A DNA stretch of 64,000 bases from Polycladidibacter stylochi (GTDB lineage: Bacteria > Pseudomonadota > Alphaproteobacteria > Rhizobiales > Stappiaceae): the NCBI RefSeq assembly GCF_001562055.1, contig NZ_LLWE01000025.1, positions 395,184-459,183 of the forward strand, written 5' to 3'. Both the position numbers and the translations under genes were made by a program. How positions within the stretch are numbered: position 1 is the stretch's first letter; each line of letters opens with the position of its first letter. Below, piece after piece: positions 1-9,930 of the stretch. Under the pieces are notes generated by a model, which was given only the letters and a program-made list of their open reading frames with translations, had not been told where the DNA came from and searched no databases.

Positions 1-35
1 CTTAAGAGCACTCTGCGCTCCAGATTGCTCTTAAG
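1..35. repeat. Short inverted repeat at window edge
   Basis: A perfect 10-bp inverted repeat: CTTAAGAGCA at 1-10 and TGCTCTTAAG at 26-35, separated by 15 bases. It can form a hairpin. There is no T-run directly after it, so it is not a standard intrinsic terminator. Whether it belongs to a transcript left of the window cannot be seen. Confidence 0.5.
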
Positions 36-536
36 TAAAACCGATTCGCGCATCCTCCCAATATAAAACACCTCAAGACAAAAGTAGATAATTGCGTCTT
101 ACAACCCTTTGGGAACGGGAGTTGCCAAATCGAGAGAGATTCGCTTTTCCTTGTTCTATAGGAAAAACTAAAATTGGCATGAACTGCTTTTGCAGAGGAA
201 AGAAAGGGAACCTAAATTTTATACACAGCCCCTCAAAAGGCTGCTACAGCACTTTTAGCTTAACCGTAAAATATATTTTTATAAATAATTACAGCCAGTT
301 ACTACAAATTATCTGCGACGTCATGACCTATCGAAAACTAGCTCACCAAGATATACAGTAATTGCATATCTGCAATGCAATATTGTTCATTGAAGATCAA
401 TAAATGCACTGCATATATGCAGCAGCTGTTAGCTGATGTTCATCACAACTCTCCTCCCTGTGACGTTCAATTTCAGCTAGCTGTTCCCCTCTGGAAGGTG
501 ATTGCACCAAAACTTTGGTGTTAAATCAAACTAACT

Positions 537-563
537 GCCGGGCCTTTGGCCCGGCTTTTTTTT
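537..563 (+). terminator. Rho-independent terminator
   Basis: A perfect 8-bp stem (GCCGGGCC at 537-544, GGCCCGGC at 548-555) with a 3-base loop, followed directly by eight T residues. This is a textbook forward-strand intrinsic terminator. No protein gene lies immediately upstream, so it may close a small RNA or a long untranslated transcript. Confidence 0.85.
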
Positions 564-725
564 GCCTAAATCATTGTAATAATGTTACTTATTCTTACAT
601 CCCATTACAATTAAATGGGTAAGAGATAAAAATATCTTAGCAATATCAGCTTATACAATTAGTTTAAAAAAGCACGGCAGCTTCTCCAATCATCAATAAC
701 TTGTGAGGCTTATAGATTAAGCACT

Positions 726-746
726 ATTGATGAAACTTTCATCAAT
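726..746. promoter_or_regulatory. 21-bp perfect palindrome, possible operator
   Basis: ATTGATGAAA at 726-735 and TTTCATCAAT at 737-746 are exact reverse complements around one central base. It has the size of a site for a dimeric regulator. There is no T-run, so it is not a terminator. No gene starts immediately beside it; the nearest candidate is the 28-residue ORF at 971. Confidence 0.35.
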
Positions 747-970
747 TCGGTAGGTCATGGACAGCTATCATGAAAACTTGAAAAACAAATATTACCAAAG
801 GCTATTGACAAACGACATTTCTTAAAAGTTGCCATAGATTGTAACAATATACACCGTTACTCTCTCATTTACGCGATCGCCTTTAATTAATGCATTGCTA
901 ATATCTTATCTCCTATGCTCACAAAAGCTCTCTTTGAAACCAGTGCTCTGGCACACTTCGAGTTCACAGC

Positions 971-1057
971 ATGTCAAATAAATGGATAGCTTTGGTCGTA
1001 CTTATTCTATGCCTCGCTCTGATCGCAATAGGCGAGGCAAATTCGTGGCCCTTATAA
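971..1057 (+). CDS. Candidate 28-residue membrane peptide
   Basis: An ATG frame of 28 codons ending in TAA, too short for ordinary gene callers. The peptide has a short polar start (MSNKW) followed by a run of about 15 hydrophobic residues, then a polar tail: the shape of a single-span membrane peptide. The upstream sequence has only a weak GAG about 10 bases before ATG. It converges with msrP, its stop lying 4 bases from the msrP stop. No family is recognised, and it could be chance. Confidence 0.3.
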   Translation: MSNKWIALVVLILCLALIAIGEANSWPL

Positions 1058-1061
1058 CGAC

Positions 1062-2024
1062 TTATCTATAAAGCGTTTCATTCTGTAAATCTTTATATAA
1101 GTAGGCAACCTGCTCTCCATACCCGTTAAAGAGTAGCGTTGGTACCTCCTTGCTCAAACCTAGAGGGCGTTCACTTGCCTGCGACCATCTGGGGTGAGGC
1201 ACATCTGGGTTCACATTCGCCCAAAAGCCATATTCGTCCGCAGCAACTTGCTCCCAAAAACTAATGGGACGTTCTTCAACCAATTCAATGCGCGTTATTC
1301 CCTTGATCGACTTAAAACCATATTTCCATGGCACAACCAAACGCAAAGGAGCTCCAGATTGCTTGGCAAGTGGCTTGCCATAAAATCCAGTTGCCAAAAA
1401 CGCCAGTTCGTTTCGCGCCTCTGCAATGCTAAGGGCCTCCACATAAGGCCAGGGGTACCAAGGTTGCCGTTGTCCGCTAGCAACTTCAGGCATCGAAAAG
1501 CTCTCAAACCGTACATATTTTGCAGTACTTAATGGTCCAGCCTTATCCAGTAACGCTGCTAAAGGTATTCCTTGCCAAGGTACCACCATGGACCAAGCCT
1601 CAACACAGCGGTGGCGGTATATACGCTCTTCAACGGGCACGGCTGCCAGCAATTCATCCATTGCAAACTTTTTCGGTGTCTCCACCAAGCCATCAATTGT
1701 TATCACCCACGCGTCAAGCGGCAATGCTTGTGCCGCTTTGGCAATGTATTTATGCGAACCAAACTCAAAATAATTATTGTAGTTGACCGCTTCATCATAT
1801 GGGGTCAGCCGTCGTCCACCTATGGCCACTTGTGACTGACTTTGTTCTGTACGCTTTTGCGCCAATACTGGGTTAACTCCAGTTGCAGTAACACCAATGG
1901 CTCCTGCAAATCCTAGGGATTTTAAAATCTGGCGGCGGTTCAAAAAATGCTTTTCATCTGTCACCTGTGCTTCCGAAAGCTGCCATGGTTTTCCTGCATT
2001 GTTTGGGGTGTTGTTTTTATACAT
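1062..2024 (-). CDS. msrP: Protein-methionine-sulfoxide reductase catalytic subunit MsrP (YedY)
   Basis: A molybdopterin-dependent periplasmic reductase that repairs oxidised methionines in exported proteins. The 320-residue product has a twin-arginine leader (NRRQILKSLGFAGA) followed by the sulfite-oxidase-like molybdenum cofactor fold, including HRCVEAWSMVVPWQG with the cysteine expected to bind Mo. The ATG at 2024 is chosen because AGGAGAG lies 6 bases upstream; a longer frame to 2072 has no such site. The usual membrane haem partner MsrQ is not next to it. The family assignment is secure. Confidence 0.93.
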   Translation of the reverse strand: MYKNNTPNNAGKPWQLSEAQVTDEKHFLNRRQILKSLGFAGAIGVTATGVNPVLAQKRTEQSQSQVAIGGRRLTPYDEAVNYNNYFEFGSHKYIAKAAQALPLDAWVITIDGLVETPKKFAMDELLAAVPVEERIYRHRCVEAWSMVVPWQGIPLAALLDKAGPLSTAKYVRFESFSMPEVASGQRQPWYPWPYVEALSIAEARNELAFLATGFYGKPLAKQSGAPLRLVVPWKYGFKSIKGITRIELVEERPISFWEQVAADEYGFWANVNPDVPHPRWSQASERPLGLSKEVPTLLFNGYGEQVAYLYKDLQNETLYR

Positions 2025-2138
2025 GGGTCTCTCCTTAAAACCCAAGATAGCGCCATTGGCACTCACCCCCAAATAAAACTGTTGTGATGAGAAATGAAAG
2101 AGGGTTGCTTTTCACAACGTCGAAAGTGAAACCATCTT

Positions 2139-2693
2139 TCATGTCAATTTCTCCAAGTTGCGCCAGCCATAGGCAATTTCATTCAAGACAACGTCCGCGC
2201 GTTCATCCTTTCTAGTCGCGACGACGGCACCTTTCAGGTGATCGTAAAACAGCACCGCGTTCGAATTCCCTTCCAACACCCAAAGAGCCGTACCGCGATA
2301 TCTCTCATTTTTTAGATGCTGCGCAGCGGCTTTGACAAGCGCAAGGCCGATGCCGGCCCGTTGAAAAGATTGCAGGACATAGATTGCTGAAATTTCGCTG
2401 TCGTATCCGTTTTTCTGGAGATCATCGTCGCGCTGTTTGTTGCAGGCGCAAAACCCGACAAGCCTGCCGTCAACAACGGCCTTGTAAACTTTAATGTCGT
2501 CATAGGCATGCGGTTTTTTAAGCATGGCATGCCACCGCGCTGTACGGTCCGCGACTGACAAGGCATCAAGCATGGGATTCGGAAGAAGACCGCCATAGGT
2601 TTCGCGCCAAGAGTTTACATGTACTTTTGCGATAGCCGCTGCATCCTCCTCAGACACAGCCTCGATTTCGTAATTACTCTTCGATGTATCCAT
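2139..2693 (-). CDS. GNAT family N-acetyltransferase
   Basis: A 184-residue acetyltransferase of the GNAT fold. The acetyl-CoA-binding motif A is visible: ISAIYVLQSFQRAGIGLALVKAAAQHL, with the R/Q-x-x-G-x-G/A pyrophosphate loop as QRAGIG. It is followed by the LWVLEGNSNAVLFYDHLKG segment typical of motif B. The substrate cannot be read from sequence. It is a single reverse gene between the EF-G-like gene and msrP. The start has only a weak ribosome binding site. Confidence 0.85.
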   Translation of the reverse strand: MDTSKSNYEIEAVSEEDAAAIAKVHVNSWRETYGGLLPNPMLDALSVADRTARWHAMLKKPHAYDDIKVYKAVVDGRLVGFCACNKQRDDDLQKNGYDSEISAIYVLQSFQRAGIGLALVKAAAQHLKNERYRGTALWVLEGNSNAVLFYDHLKGAVVATRKDERADVVLNEIAYGWRNLEKLT

Positions 2694-2795
2694 GACTAAT
2701 TTCGCTTTTCAAAGTTAGAGCGCGTTCGTCGGTTTGGGCTCATCCAAACCGTAGGAATTGGCTCCAATAAAAGTTTGCGACAGAACCATGAAAGA

Positions 2796-2820
2796 GGGTG
2801 CCCCGATACCGGGACACCCC
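2796..2820 (-). terminator. Terminator after the EF-G-like gene
   Basis: On the reverse strand a GC-rich stem (GGGGTGTCCCG pairing with CGGGGCACCC, one mismatch) is followed by TCTTT. It sits 25 bases past the stop of the EF-G-like gene, the expected place for its terminator. The T-run is imperfect. Confidence 0.55.
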
Positions 2821-2844
2821 TTATAGACACACTACCAATGCTTA

Positions 2845-4911
2845 TTAGGCAGCTTCAGCAGCTTTCTTGCTAACAACATCTTCCGCAGCCTTGCCAGTCA
2901 ACTCCGCTAAATGGTCAAACTGCTTTTGAAAACCGGCGACACCGGCAGTTGCCGAGCGCAATTCGACGATCATGTCGTCCAATTCACTCTCTGGCATCAT
3001 AGCTTCGACCTGATCCCAGCCTTCCCAGCCATCACGCGCATCAAAGCCAAGGATTTGCCCACGCCGACCAGAAATAATCGCATTAATCCGCGCAGTAGTA
3101 TCGGAAGGGCACTGAACGGCAACTTTGGCTATGGGTTCCAGTAATACTGGCTTACACTGCTTCAAACCATCGCGCATGGCCAAAATAGCGGCCATTCTAA
3201 AGGCTTGATCTGAGCTATCCACGTTGTGATAAGAGCCGTCTTTCAACTCCACCGCCACATCAACCACAGGAAAACCAAGTGGTCCTTGCTGCAAGGCTTC
3301 TTTCACTCCCTCGCCAACGGAAGGAATATATTGTTTTGGCACCACGCCACCAGTAATGCTGTCGCTAAATGCATGCCCTTCACCACGGCTCAAGGGTTTG
3401 ATTTCAAGAACCACATCACCAAACTGGCCATGACCGCCACTTTGTTTTTTATGCCGCCCGCGCAGCTCAATAGTTCCACGAATGGTTTCTCGATAATCAA
3501 TGGTCGGTGTTCGCCGCATAGCGTTCAAACCAAAGCGGCTTTTCAAGCGCTCGAAGGCCACCCGCAAGTGCATTTCCCCCTGCCCTTCCAGCAAGGTTTC
3601 GCCGCTCCCTTGTACATGACTAATTTTGAGAGATGGGTCTTCCTCACATAATTTACCCAGAGCAGCAGACAGCTTCACCTCGTCTTTGCGTTCTTCAACC
3701 TTAATAGCCACAGAAAGCACAGGCTTAGCCACAACTTGCTCACCAAGCTGCACTTCAGCACAAGCATCAACGCCCAGCGTATCTCCGGTTTGCACGCTTT
3801 CCAGCTTGCCAAGCGCCACCAGTTCACCCGCTTCTGCACGAGTACACTTATTCACTTTATCTCCCATAACCTTGGAGAGAGAAGAAGCGCGGACCTCGTT
3901 GCCCTTTGCATCATAAAGCGTTGTAGTCTCTTTCAAATTACCGCGCAGCAATCGCGCTACCGACATCTTGCCGCCATGGGCCGTTTGCAAGGTCTTAACG
4001 ACTTGCAATAAACCATTACCCTCAGCTTCAACTCCAAGTCGCTCACAAAGCTGTGTCACACCAGGGGCTTCATGTCGTAAAGCTTTAAGTAGGCGCCGAA
4101 TACCATTGCCATTCTCGGCTGAACCGATAAACACAGGGCAAACTTCACCGCGCTGGAGCTCAAGCACCAAATCTTCAAAAACATGATGTGTGTCAGGGGC
4201 TTCATCTTCCAAGAGCTGCTCCATTAACGCATCGTCGTGATCCGCTAGTGTTTCAAGCATCTGGTAACGAGCTTCAAGCTCCCTGTTCAGCTCCTCATCA
4301 GGTAATGCAATGGCTTCGCTTGGTCCATTTTCGTGATAAACAAAGGCACGCTCCAGTGCCAGGTCAATAAAACCGGTTGCAACTCCGTCTTTCCAAATAG
4401 GAATTTGCCGAAGCAATAGCGGCACGGTTGAAGCGGGCTGCAAAGCAGCAAGCGTTTCTCGAACGCGGTGATTGGCACGGTCAATTTTGTTTAAGAAAAG
4501 AACCCGTGGGATATTCTTGTCTTCCAGCTGCTTTAATATCACTTGCAAAGATGGAATTTTCTTTTCATCCGGCTCGGCAACCACGATGGCCATATCAACA
4601 CCATCAAGAACGTTTGCGCCTTCGGTTAAAAATTCGATAGAGCCAGGACAGTCAATAAAAGTGTAACGATCTCCCTTATATTCACAATCAGCAATATTGA
4701 GCTCAACACTCATGGAATGATTTCGTGCTTCTGCTGAGCTATCTCCCAACGTAGAGCCAGCTCCCACTTGGCCCTGTCTTGGAATGGCCCCCGTTCGTGC
4801 CAGAAGTGCTTCCAGCAAGCTGGTTTTGCCGCTTGCAAAAGGCCCCATAATGGCAACACAACGAGGGCTGCGTTCCCTGCCTCCGGCAGCTCCAGATTTT
4901 TTTTCTCCCAT
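2845..4911 (-). CDS. Elongation factor G-like GTPase
   Basis: A 688-residue translational GTPase related to EF-G. The G domain shows the P-loop GPFASGKTSL, DCPG as G3 and NKID as G4, followed by the EF-G domain II to V arrangement (domain IV begins around RRTPTIDYRETIRG). Alphaproteobacteria often carry such a second, EF-G-like protein beside canonical FusA; its exact role is not established. The start at 4911 (MGEKKSG) is preferred because GGAGTGA lies 7 bases upstream; the frame could extend 12 codons to 4947. It is a single-gene unit with its own terminator. Confidence 0.9.
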   Translation of the reverse strand: MGEKKSGAAGGRERSPRCVAIMGPFASGKTSLLEALLARTGAIPRQGQVGAGSTLGDSSAEARNHSMSVELNIADCEYKGDRYTFIDCPGSIEFLTEGANVLDGVDMAIVVAEPDEKKIPSLQVILKQLEDKNIPRVLFLNKIDRANHRVRETLAALQPASTVPLLLRQIPIWKDGVATGFIDLALERAFVYHENGPSEAIALPDEELNRELEARYQMLETLADHDDALMEQLLEDEAPDTHHVFEDLVLELQRGEVCPVFIGSAENGNGIRRLLKALRHEAPGVTQLCERLGVEAEGNGLLQVVKTLQTAHGGKMSVARLLRGNLKETTTLYDAKGNEVRASSLSKVMGDKVNKCTRAEAGELVALGKLESVQTGDTLGVDACAEVQLGEQVVAKPVLSVAIKVEERKDEVKLSAALGKLCEEDPSLKISHVQGSGETLLEGQGEMHLRVAFERLKSRFGLNAMRRTPTIDYRETIRGTIELRGRHKKQSGGHGQFGDVVLEIKPLSRGEGHAFSDSITGGVVPKQYIPSVGEGVKEALQQGPLGFPVVDVAVELKDGSYHNVDSSDQAFRMAAILAMRDGLKQCKPVLLEPIAKVAVQCPSDTTARINAIISGRRGQILGFDARDGWEGWDQVEAMMPESELDDMIVELRSATAGVAGFQKQFDHLAELTGKAAEDVVSKKAAEAA

Positions 4912-4994
4912 GACCGTCACTCCGTATCGTTCGTGTGAAGTCGACACGTTGTCCGGGCGCCTATCAGGAGGCGCTCAAGAACGACGCGCCTTTC

Positions 4995-5008
4995 TCCGCT
5001 TTAGCGGA
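4995..5008. repeat. Small palindrome upstream of the EF-G-like gene
   Basis: TCCGCT at 4995-5000 and AGCGGA at 5003-5008 form a perfect 6-bp inverted repeat with a 2-base centre. It lies about 85 bases upstream of the EF-G-like start, so it could be a regulatory site or a leader hairpin. Confidence 0.25.
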
Positions 5009-5216
5009 ATTTGATGGTCGCAGGAGAAAGCCCTTTCTGGCAAGTAAAAAAACAAGCAAATATATTTGAGAGAGAAAAATGTGACAGTCCGCCGCATACT
5101 GTGCAATATCACAGATGAAATATAGGTACATCAACGTATAAACGCACTTTCATTCAAGCGAGCGGGGTAAAGCAAGTATTCCTCCACCCCACACCATTTT
5201 TCAATCCGCTGGCACC

Positions 5217-5822
5217 TTACTTGGTTGCCGTTAATGTTAATCCGGTAATACCAGCACGGATATTCGCACCCGTCTGGCTTTGCAAACTAACCGGTTGCAA
5301 GGTGAAAGCATCAAGTGAACCGCCAATAAGAATGTTGGACTGAACCCCGGCACCTAAAGCAAACCCAGCAGAAACACCTCCATAAGAACCTTCCAAGGCA
5401 CCAGGCTTCATATTAACAGAAGGGGCAAGAACTCCCCAAACAATTGTACCAGATTTAACCGGACCAATATCTATTCCAAACCCGGTGATTGTTCCTAAAT
5501 ACTTTTCACTCCGGCCACTTGTTGCTTGCTTGAAAGTACACCCAAGCTCATGCTTGGATCCAATAATAAAGGTTGAGGCTTTCGTAATTTCACAAACCAA
5601 GCGGCCAACCTCAACACCTGCTCCACCTTTCTTCTCACCCCCTTTTTTGGGCTCAGATGTAGATTTAGGCGCTGCTTTGGGCGTAGCCTTGTTTTCCGCA
5701 ACTTGCCAACTAACCCCGTGCACGTGAGTGAGCGTAGAATTACTTTGCCCAAGGACACTTGATGAGCTGATAACTGAAAAACCAAATAAGCTGGCAAGAA
5801 GAAGTGACTTTGAATAATTCAT
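5217..5822 (-). CDS. DUF992 family secreted protein
   Basis: A 201-residue exported protein of the DUF992 family, widespread in Hyphomicrobiales and of unknown function. A signal peptide (MNYSKSLLLASLFGFSV, likely cleaved near VLGQ) is followed by a lysine/alanine/proline-rich linker of about 30 residues. The conserved domain then follows, with VGRLVCEIT, IIGSKHELGCTF, YLGTITGFGIDIG and IVWGVLAPS. The two cysteines may form a disulfide. The ATG at 5822 is chosen for GGAGG 6 bases upstream rather than the longer frame to 5858. The low-complexity linker is the only unusual part. Confidence 0.88.
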   Translation of the reverse strand: MNYSKSLLLASLFGFSVISSSSVLGQSNSTLTHVHGVSWQVAENKATPKAAPKSTSEPKKGGEKKGGAGVEVGRLVCEITKASTFIIGSKHELGCTFKQATSGRSEKYLGTITGFGIDIGPVKSGTIVWGVLAPSVNMKPGALEGSYGGVSAGFALGAGVQSNILIGGSLDAFTLQPVSLQSQTGANIRAGITGLTLTATK

Positions 5823-6123
5823 CGATTGACCTCCATGATTACAGCAACAGAGGCTCACTCAAAGTTAGTATTGTCAAACAATCTTCAAGTTACTGGTAAA
5901 CCAGAAAAATACAAAAGCCGTAAACTTTGCATACTTATAATAATTATACGATGCAACCGATAGGCATTTACTATATAAATTACGACAAATTTTATCTTTA
6001 ATAAAAAATTAAGCATATATTCAAAATACTTAATTAGTGTTTCATATCTCGATAAATGAATTTGATTTATTGAATACTACAATTCAAAATATGGTTAATT
6101 ATTACCATGGAGAATCGCTAGTT
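5823..6123. other. Divergent intergenic region, AT-rich
   Basis: About 300 bases between the divergent DUF992 and beta-barrel genes, very AT-rich around 5930-6030. It must hold both promoters, but no clear -35/-10 pair or operator can be named with confidence. The forward frame extends into it to 6037 without a ribosome binding site. Confidence 0.4.
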
Positions 6124-6840
6124 ATGTCAGTGCAGAAGAAAACAGCACTTGGGCTGCTGTCCCTATCACTGGTGGTAGCGCTGAATTGCACAGCCCGCGC
6201 AGAGCAAGCGGTCACACGTGTTTCCGCAGGATTAGGCCGCGTTGACGGCTATGTTATGGGAATGGGTGGCGCGAATTTCCGTTATGATGTGGGCGAAGGG
6301 CTTATAAGCCAATACGATATCTCAGGCGGCGGCTTAAACAACTACGGCTTTCTAAAAGGTACTGCCCATGTTGGTTTTCGCAAGTTAGGTGTTGGGTACT
6401 TCGGCTTTTTTGGTTCAGCCTCATATATAAACAGAGAGAATGGATCAATCGGCCACGCTGGAGCAGAAGCCCAACTCAACTATGGCCCTGTTACAGTTGA
6501 TAGTAAGATTGGCTTTAATATAATTGAACGTAGCGGCTCAATAATGGGTGGAGCCGACATATCCTATTATTTTAATCCTGATCTGCGCGTATACGGCGGA
6601 TATCATTATGTACGTGAGCAGAACCTCTACGCCGCTGGTATAGAATTTCGCCCTTCACAATTTAATGGCAGCAATGTCACATTCTTCGCTGACGCCCGCG
6701 CGGCCACAGACGATATTCGCAACATAACCGTCATTGGCGGCGCGAAAATCACATTTGATGCCTATAGGTCTTTACTGGATGAGAATCGTAATCGTTTCTT
6801 GTCAAGCGATTACCTATTAGATCAACTGACGGTGAAATAG
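6124..6840 (+). CDS. Putative outer membrane beta-barrel protein
   Basis: A 238-residue protein with a signal peptide (MSVQKKTALGLLSLSLVVALNCTARA, cleavage near ARAEQ). Alternating aromatic and glycine-rich strands follow (GYVMGMGGANFRYDV, YGGYHYVREQNLYAAGIEF), which suggest a small outer membrane barrel. No named family is recognised. The ATG at 6124 is chosen because it begins the signal peptide and has GGAG about 11 bases upstream; the frame continues to 6037 but that part is not protein-like. A terminator follows directly. Confidence 0.65.
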   Translation: MSVQKKTALGLLSLSLVVALNCTARAEQAVTRVSAGLGRVDGYVMGMGGANFRYDVGEGLISQYDISGGGLNNYGFLKGTAHVGFRKLGVGYFGFFGSASYINRENGSIGHAGAEAQLNYGPVTVDSKIGFNIIERSGSIMGGADISYYFNPDLRVYGGYHYVREQNLYAAGIEFRPSQFNGSNVTFFADARAATDDIRNITVIGGAKITFDAYRSLLDENRNRFLSSDYLLDQLTVK

Positions 6841-6851
6841 CCGATGTGTTA

Positions 6852-6882
6852 GGGCCTCTCAAAGCAGAGGCCCCAACTTTTT
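6852..6882 (+). terminator. Terminator between convergent genes
   Basis: GGGCCTCT at 6852-6859 pairs with AGAGGCCC at 6866-6873, a perfect 8-bp stem, followed by CAACTTTTT. It lies 12 bases after the stop of the beta-barrel gene and just before the 3' end of the convergent gene. Confidence 0.7.
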
Positions 6883-6887
6883 GACAA

Positions 6888-8327
6888 TTAACGCTGCACT
6901 TGCGAAAGCAACCTCAACGCCTCCTGTAACTTGTCAAGATCAATCTTGGGTTTACCGCTTTCGTTCTTCTTTGCATCGTTCTGCTTGCTATCTTTAACCT
7001 GCGCATCAGTCGCCGCTTGACCCTGAACAACTTTTTGTTGGCTCGCTCCCGCAGTAGCTTGACTTGCATTAGCTTGGCTATGTTCAACCTGACTTTGCCT
7101 TACAGCACCATCACCCACACTTTTGATAGCTTCCAGCAAACTATTGAAGGCCTTAGACTCCGAAGCCAAAACTCCAAGTTCAACACTATTCATTGCAATC
7201 AGTTCATTAAATGTCACATCATCACCAACATTCATGCCGGGCATGTCATGGGCCACACCGGCAAGGCTGGGGTTATCATGATTAAACTGATAGTTATCTA
7301 ACGCTTGGTCTTTCCGTTCATGATAAAAGACACCATATTTTTCTTTCAAATTGAAGATATCGCTTGATCGGGGGGTTTCCATTAGCAAGCCGATTTCTAC
7401 ATCCGCATAGGGGTTTCCTTGGATATCAATAAGATCACGTAGGACCACCAATCCACGTCCCCCAAGATCACGCTCCAAAACTAAATTACCGTGCTCCAGC
7501 ACCGGCTTGATAGTTTTATTGGGGTGCACACCACCCAAATCAACGAAATTGTAAAAGTTGTAATTCTTGATTGCGCTTGCATCATCCATCGCATCGCTGC
7601 TGAGAGAAAGTGCCAGACCAGTTTCCATCAGGCTATGATGATACTGCAAAACCATCGTTGAAATAGGCACCAGTTCTTCACCCGCGGCAATAGCAGCCTC
7701 GGCATTATTCTTTAAGTCTTTATAGCCTAGGACGCTCATATTGAATGCCGCCAAAACCGCCAGGCTGTCAGTTGTGGTGCCAGAGATATCCGCCCCGATA
7801 TAGGGGCCGTAAAACCGCTCCATAAATTTAACTGTACTGCGGTCCAAAAGGTGGTTTTTGAAAATACCCAAATCCGGCCACTCGTTAATGGCGAAGTCTA
7901 AAATCGGTTGCCGCGCCCTACTCGCCGTATTAAAAGCAATTTTGTTGCGCAGTCCTTTGCGAAAAGCTTCTATTTGCGTGCCATAATCACCGCCGCCCCC
8001 CAGCTCGAAATACTCGCCAACAGCCCGCAGCGCATCACCCACTGCAAAAACATCATCCACCTGATTGCCGGTATTAAACTGTTTCACAAAAGCCGCAGCC
8101 CGATTGATTTGCGTAACAGCACGCGCCGAACCCTCCGCATCAGCTTGCAGTTTCAATACCCATTTGGTGAACAGATTTGAAAATGCACTGCCAAAATACG
8201 AATTATCCGGTTTCTCACCGCTATATAAAACCGTACGCAGCACATCAAACATGGTCGAAATTTGCGCAGAACGCAGCACATTTCGTGCCTCTTGAACAGC
8301 TTGACCATAAATAATAATAGGGGCCAC
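6888..8327 (-). CDS. Unrecognised 479-residue cytoplasmic protein
   Basis: A long, clearly coding reverse frame with no family I recognise. The start is a GTG at 8327 with AAGGAG 6 bases upstream (protein begins VAPIIIYGQA); the frame runs 19 codons further without a better site. There is no signal peptide or membrane segment. Residues 1 to about 400 look like a folded mixed alpha/beta domain (for example a glycine run ELGGGGDYG near residue 128). The last 80 or so are rich in Gln, Ala, Ser, Lys and Asp and probably disordered, ending in a short helix. It stands alone between a terminator and the aspartate aminotransferase terminator. Confidence 0.75.
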   Translation of the reverse strand: MAPIIIYGQAVQEARNVLRSAQISTMFDVLRTVLYSGEKPDNSYFGSAFSNLFTKWVLKLQADAEGSARAVTQINRAAAFVKQFNTGNQVDDVFAVGDALRAVGEYFELGGGGDYGTQIEAFRKGLRNKIAFNTASRARQPILDFAINEWPDLGIFKNHLLDRSTVKFMERFYGPYIGADISGTTTDSLAVLAAFNMSVLGYKDLKNNAEAAIAAGEELVPISTMVLQYHHSLMETGLALSLSSDAMDDASAIKNYNFYNFVDLGGVHPNKTIKPVLEHGNLVLERDLGGRGLVVLRDLIDIQGNPYADVEIGLLMETPRSSDIFNLKEKYGVFYHERKDQALDNYQFNHDNPSLAGVAHDMPGMNVGDDVTFNELIAMNSVELGVLASESKAFNSLLEAIKSVGDGAVRQSQVEHSQANASQATAGASQQKVVQGQAATDAQVKDSKQNDAKKNESGKPKIDLDKLQEALRLLSQVQR

Positions 8328-8411
8328 AGTTTTCTCCTTGCTAAAACGTCGAGTTGTGGGAGTACGCCTCCCCTCTGTTTGCAAGACGCTTCAAAACAAG
8401 TGCTGTGAACG

Positions 8412-8437
8412 AAAAACGCCCCGGAGTTTTCGGGGCG
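8412..8437 (-). terminator. Terminator of the aspartate aminotransferase gene
   Basis: On the reverse strand CGCCCCG pairs with CGGGGCG (positions 8431-8437 and 8417-8423), a perfect 7-bp stem followed by TTTTTC. It sits 31 bases beyond the aminotransferase stop. Confidence 0.8.
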
Positions 8438-8467
8438 CTCAGTTATTCTATTCGCTGACTATATTGA

Positions 8468-9757
<1,290 letters not shown>

Positions 9758-9930
9758 TCACTCGAAGATTCCTCGGCTTATCCCGTCTCCCCTAGTAAAA
9801 TATTGCATCTGCTGTTAATTTCTGCATGAACAATCTTGCTACCTCATCAAGCAACTCTTGTAGTGAGCTCAAGTAAGCAGTAAACGCCCTTCTATCAGGG
9901 AAACAATCTTCAAAGAATCGTCACAGGCAA

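Larger units (their letters stand above)
36..970. other. Intergenic region without a convincing protein gene
   Basis: About 930 bases with no open frame that has both a ribosome binding site and protein-like composition. A 89-codon frame at 92-361 starts with TTG, lacks a Shine-Dalgarno sequence and resembles nothing known. The stretch holds a palindrome at 409-422 (CTGCATATATGCAG), a strong forward terminator at 537-563 and a 21-bp palindrome at 726-746. The terminator implies a forward transcript ending here, either a short RNA or a message from left of the window. Confidence 0.5.

Noticed and set aside
92..361. 89-codon forward frame near the left edge
   Set aside because: Non-ATG start, no ribosome binding site, composition unlike neighbours and no recognisable motif.
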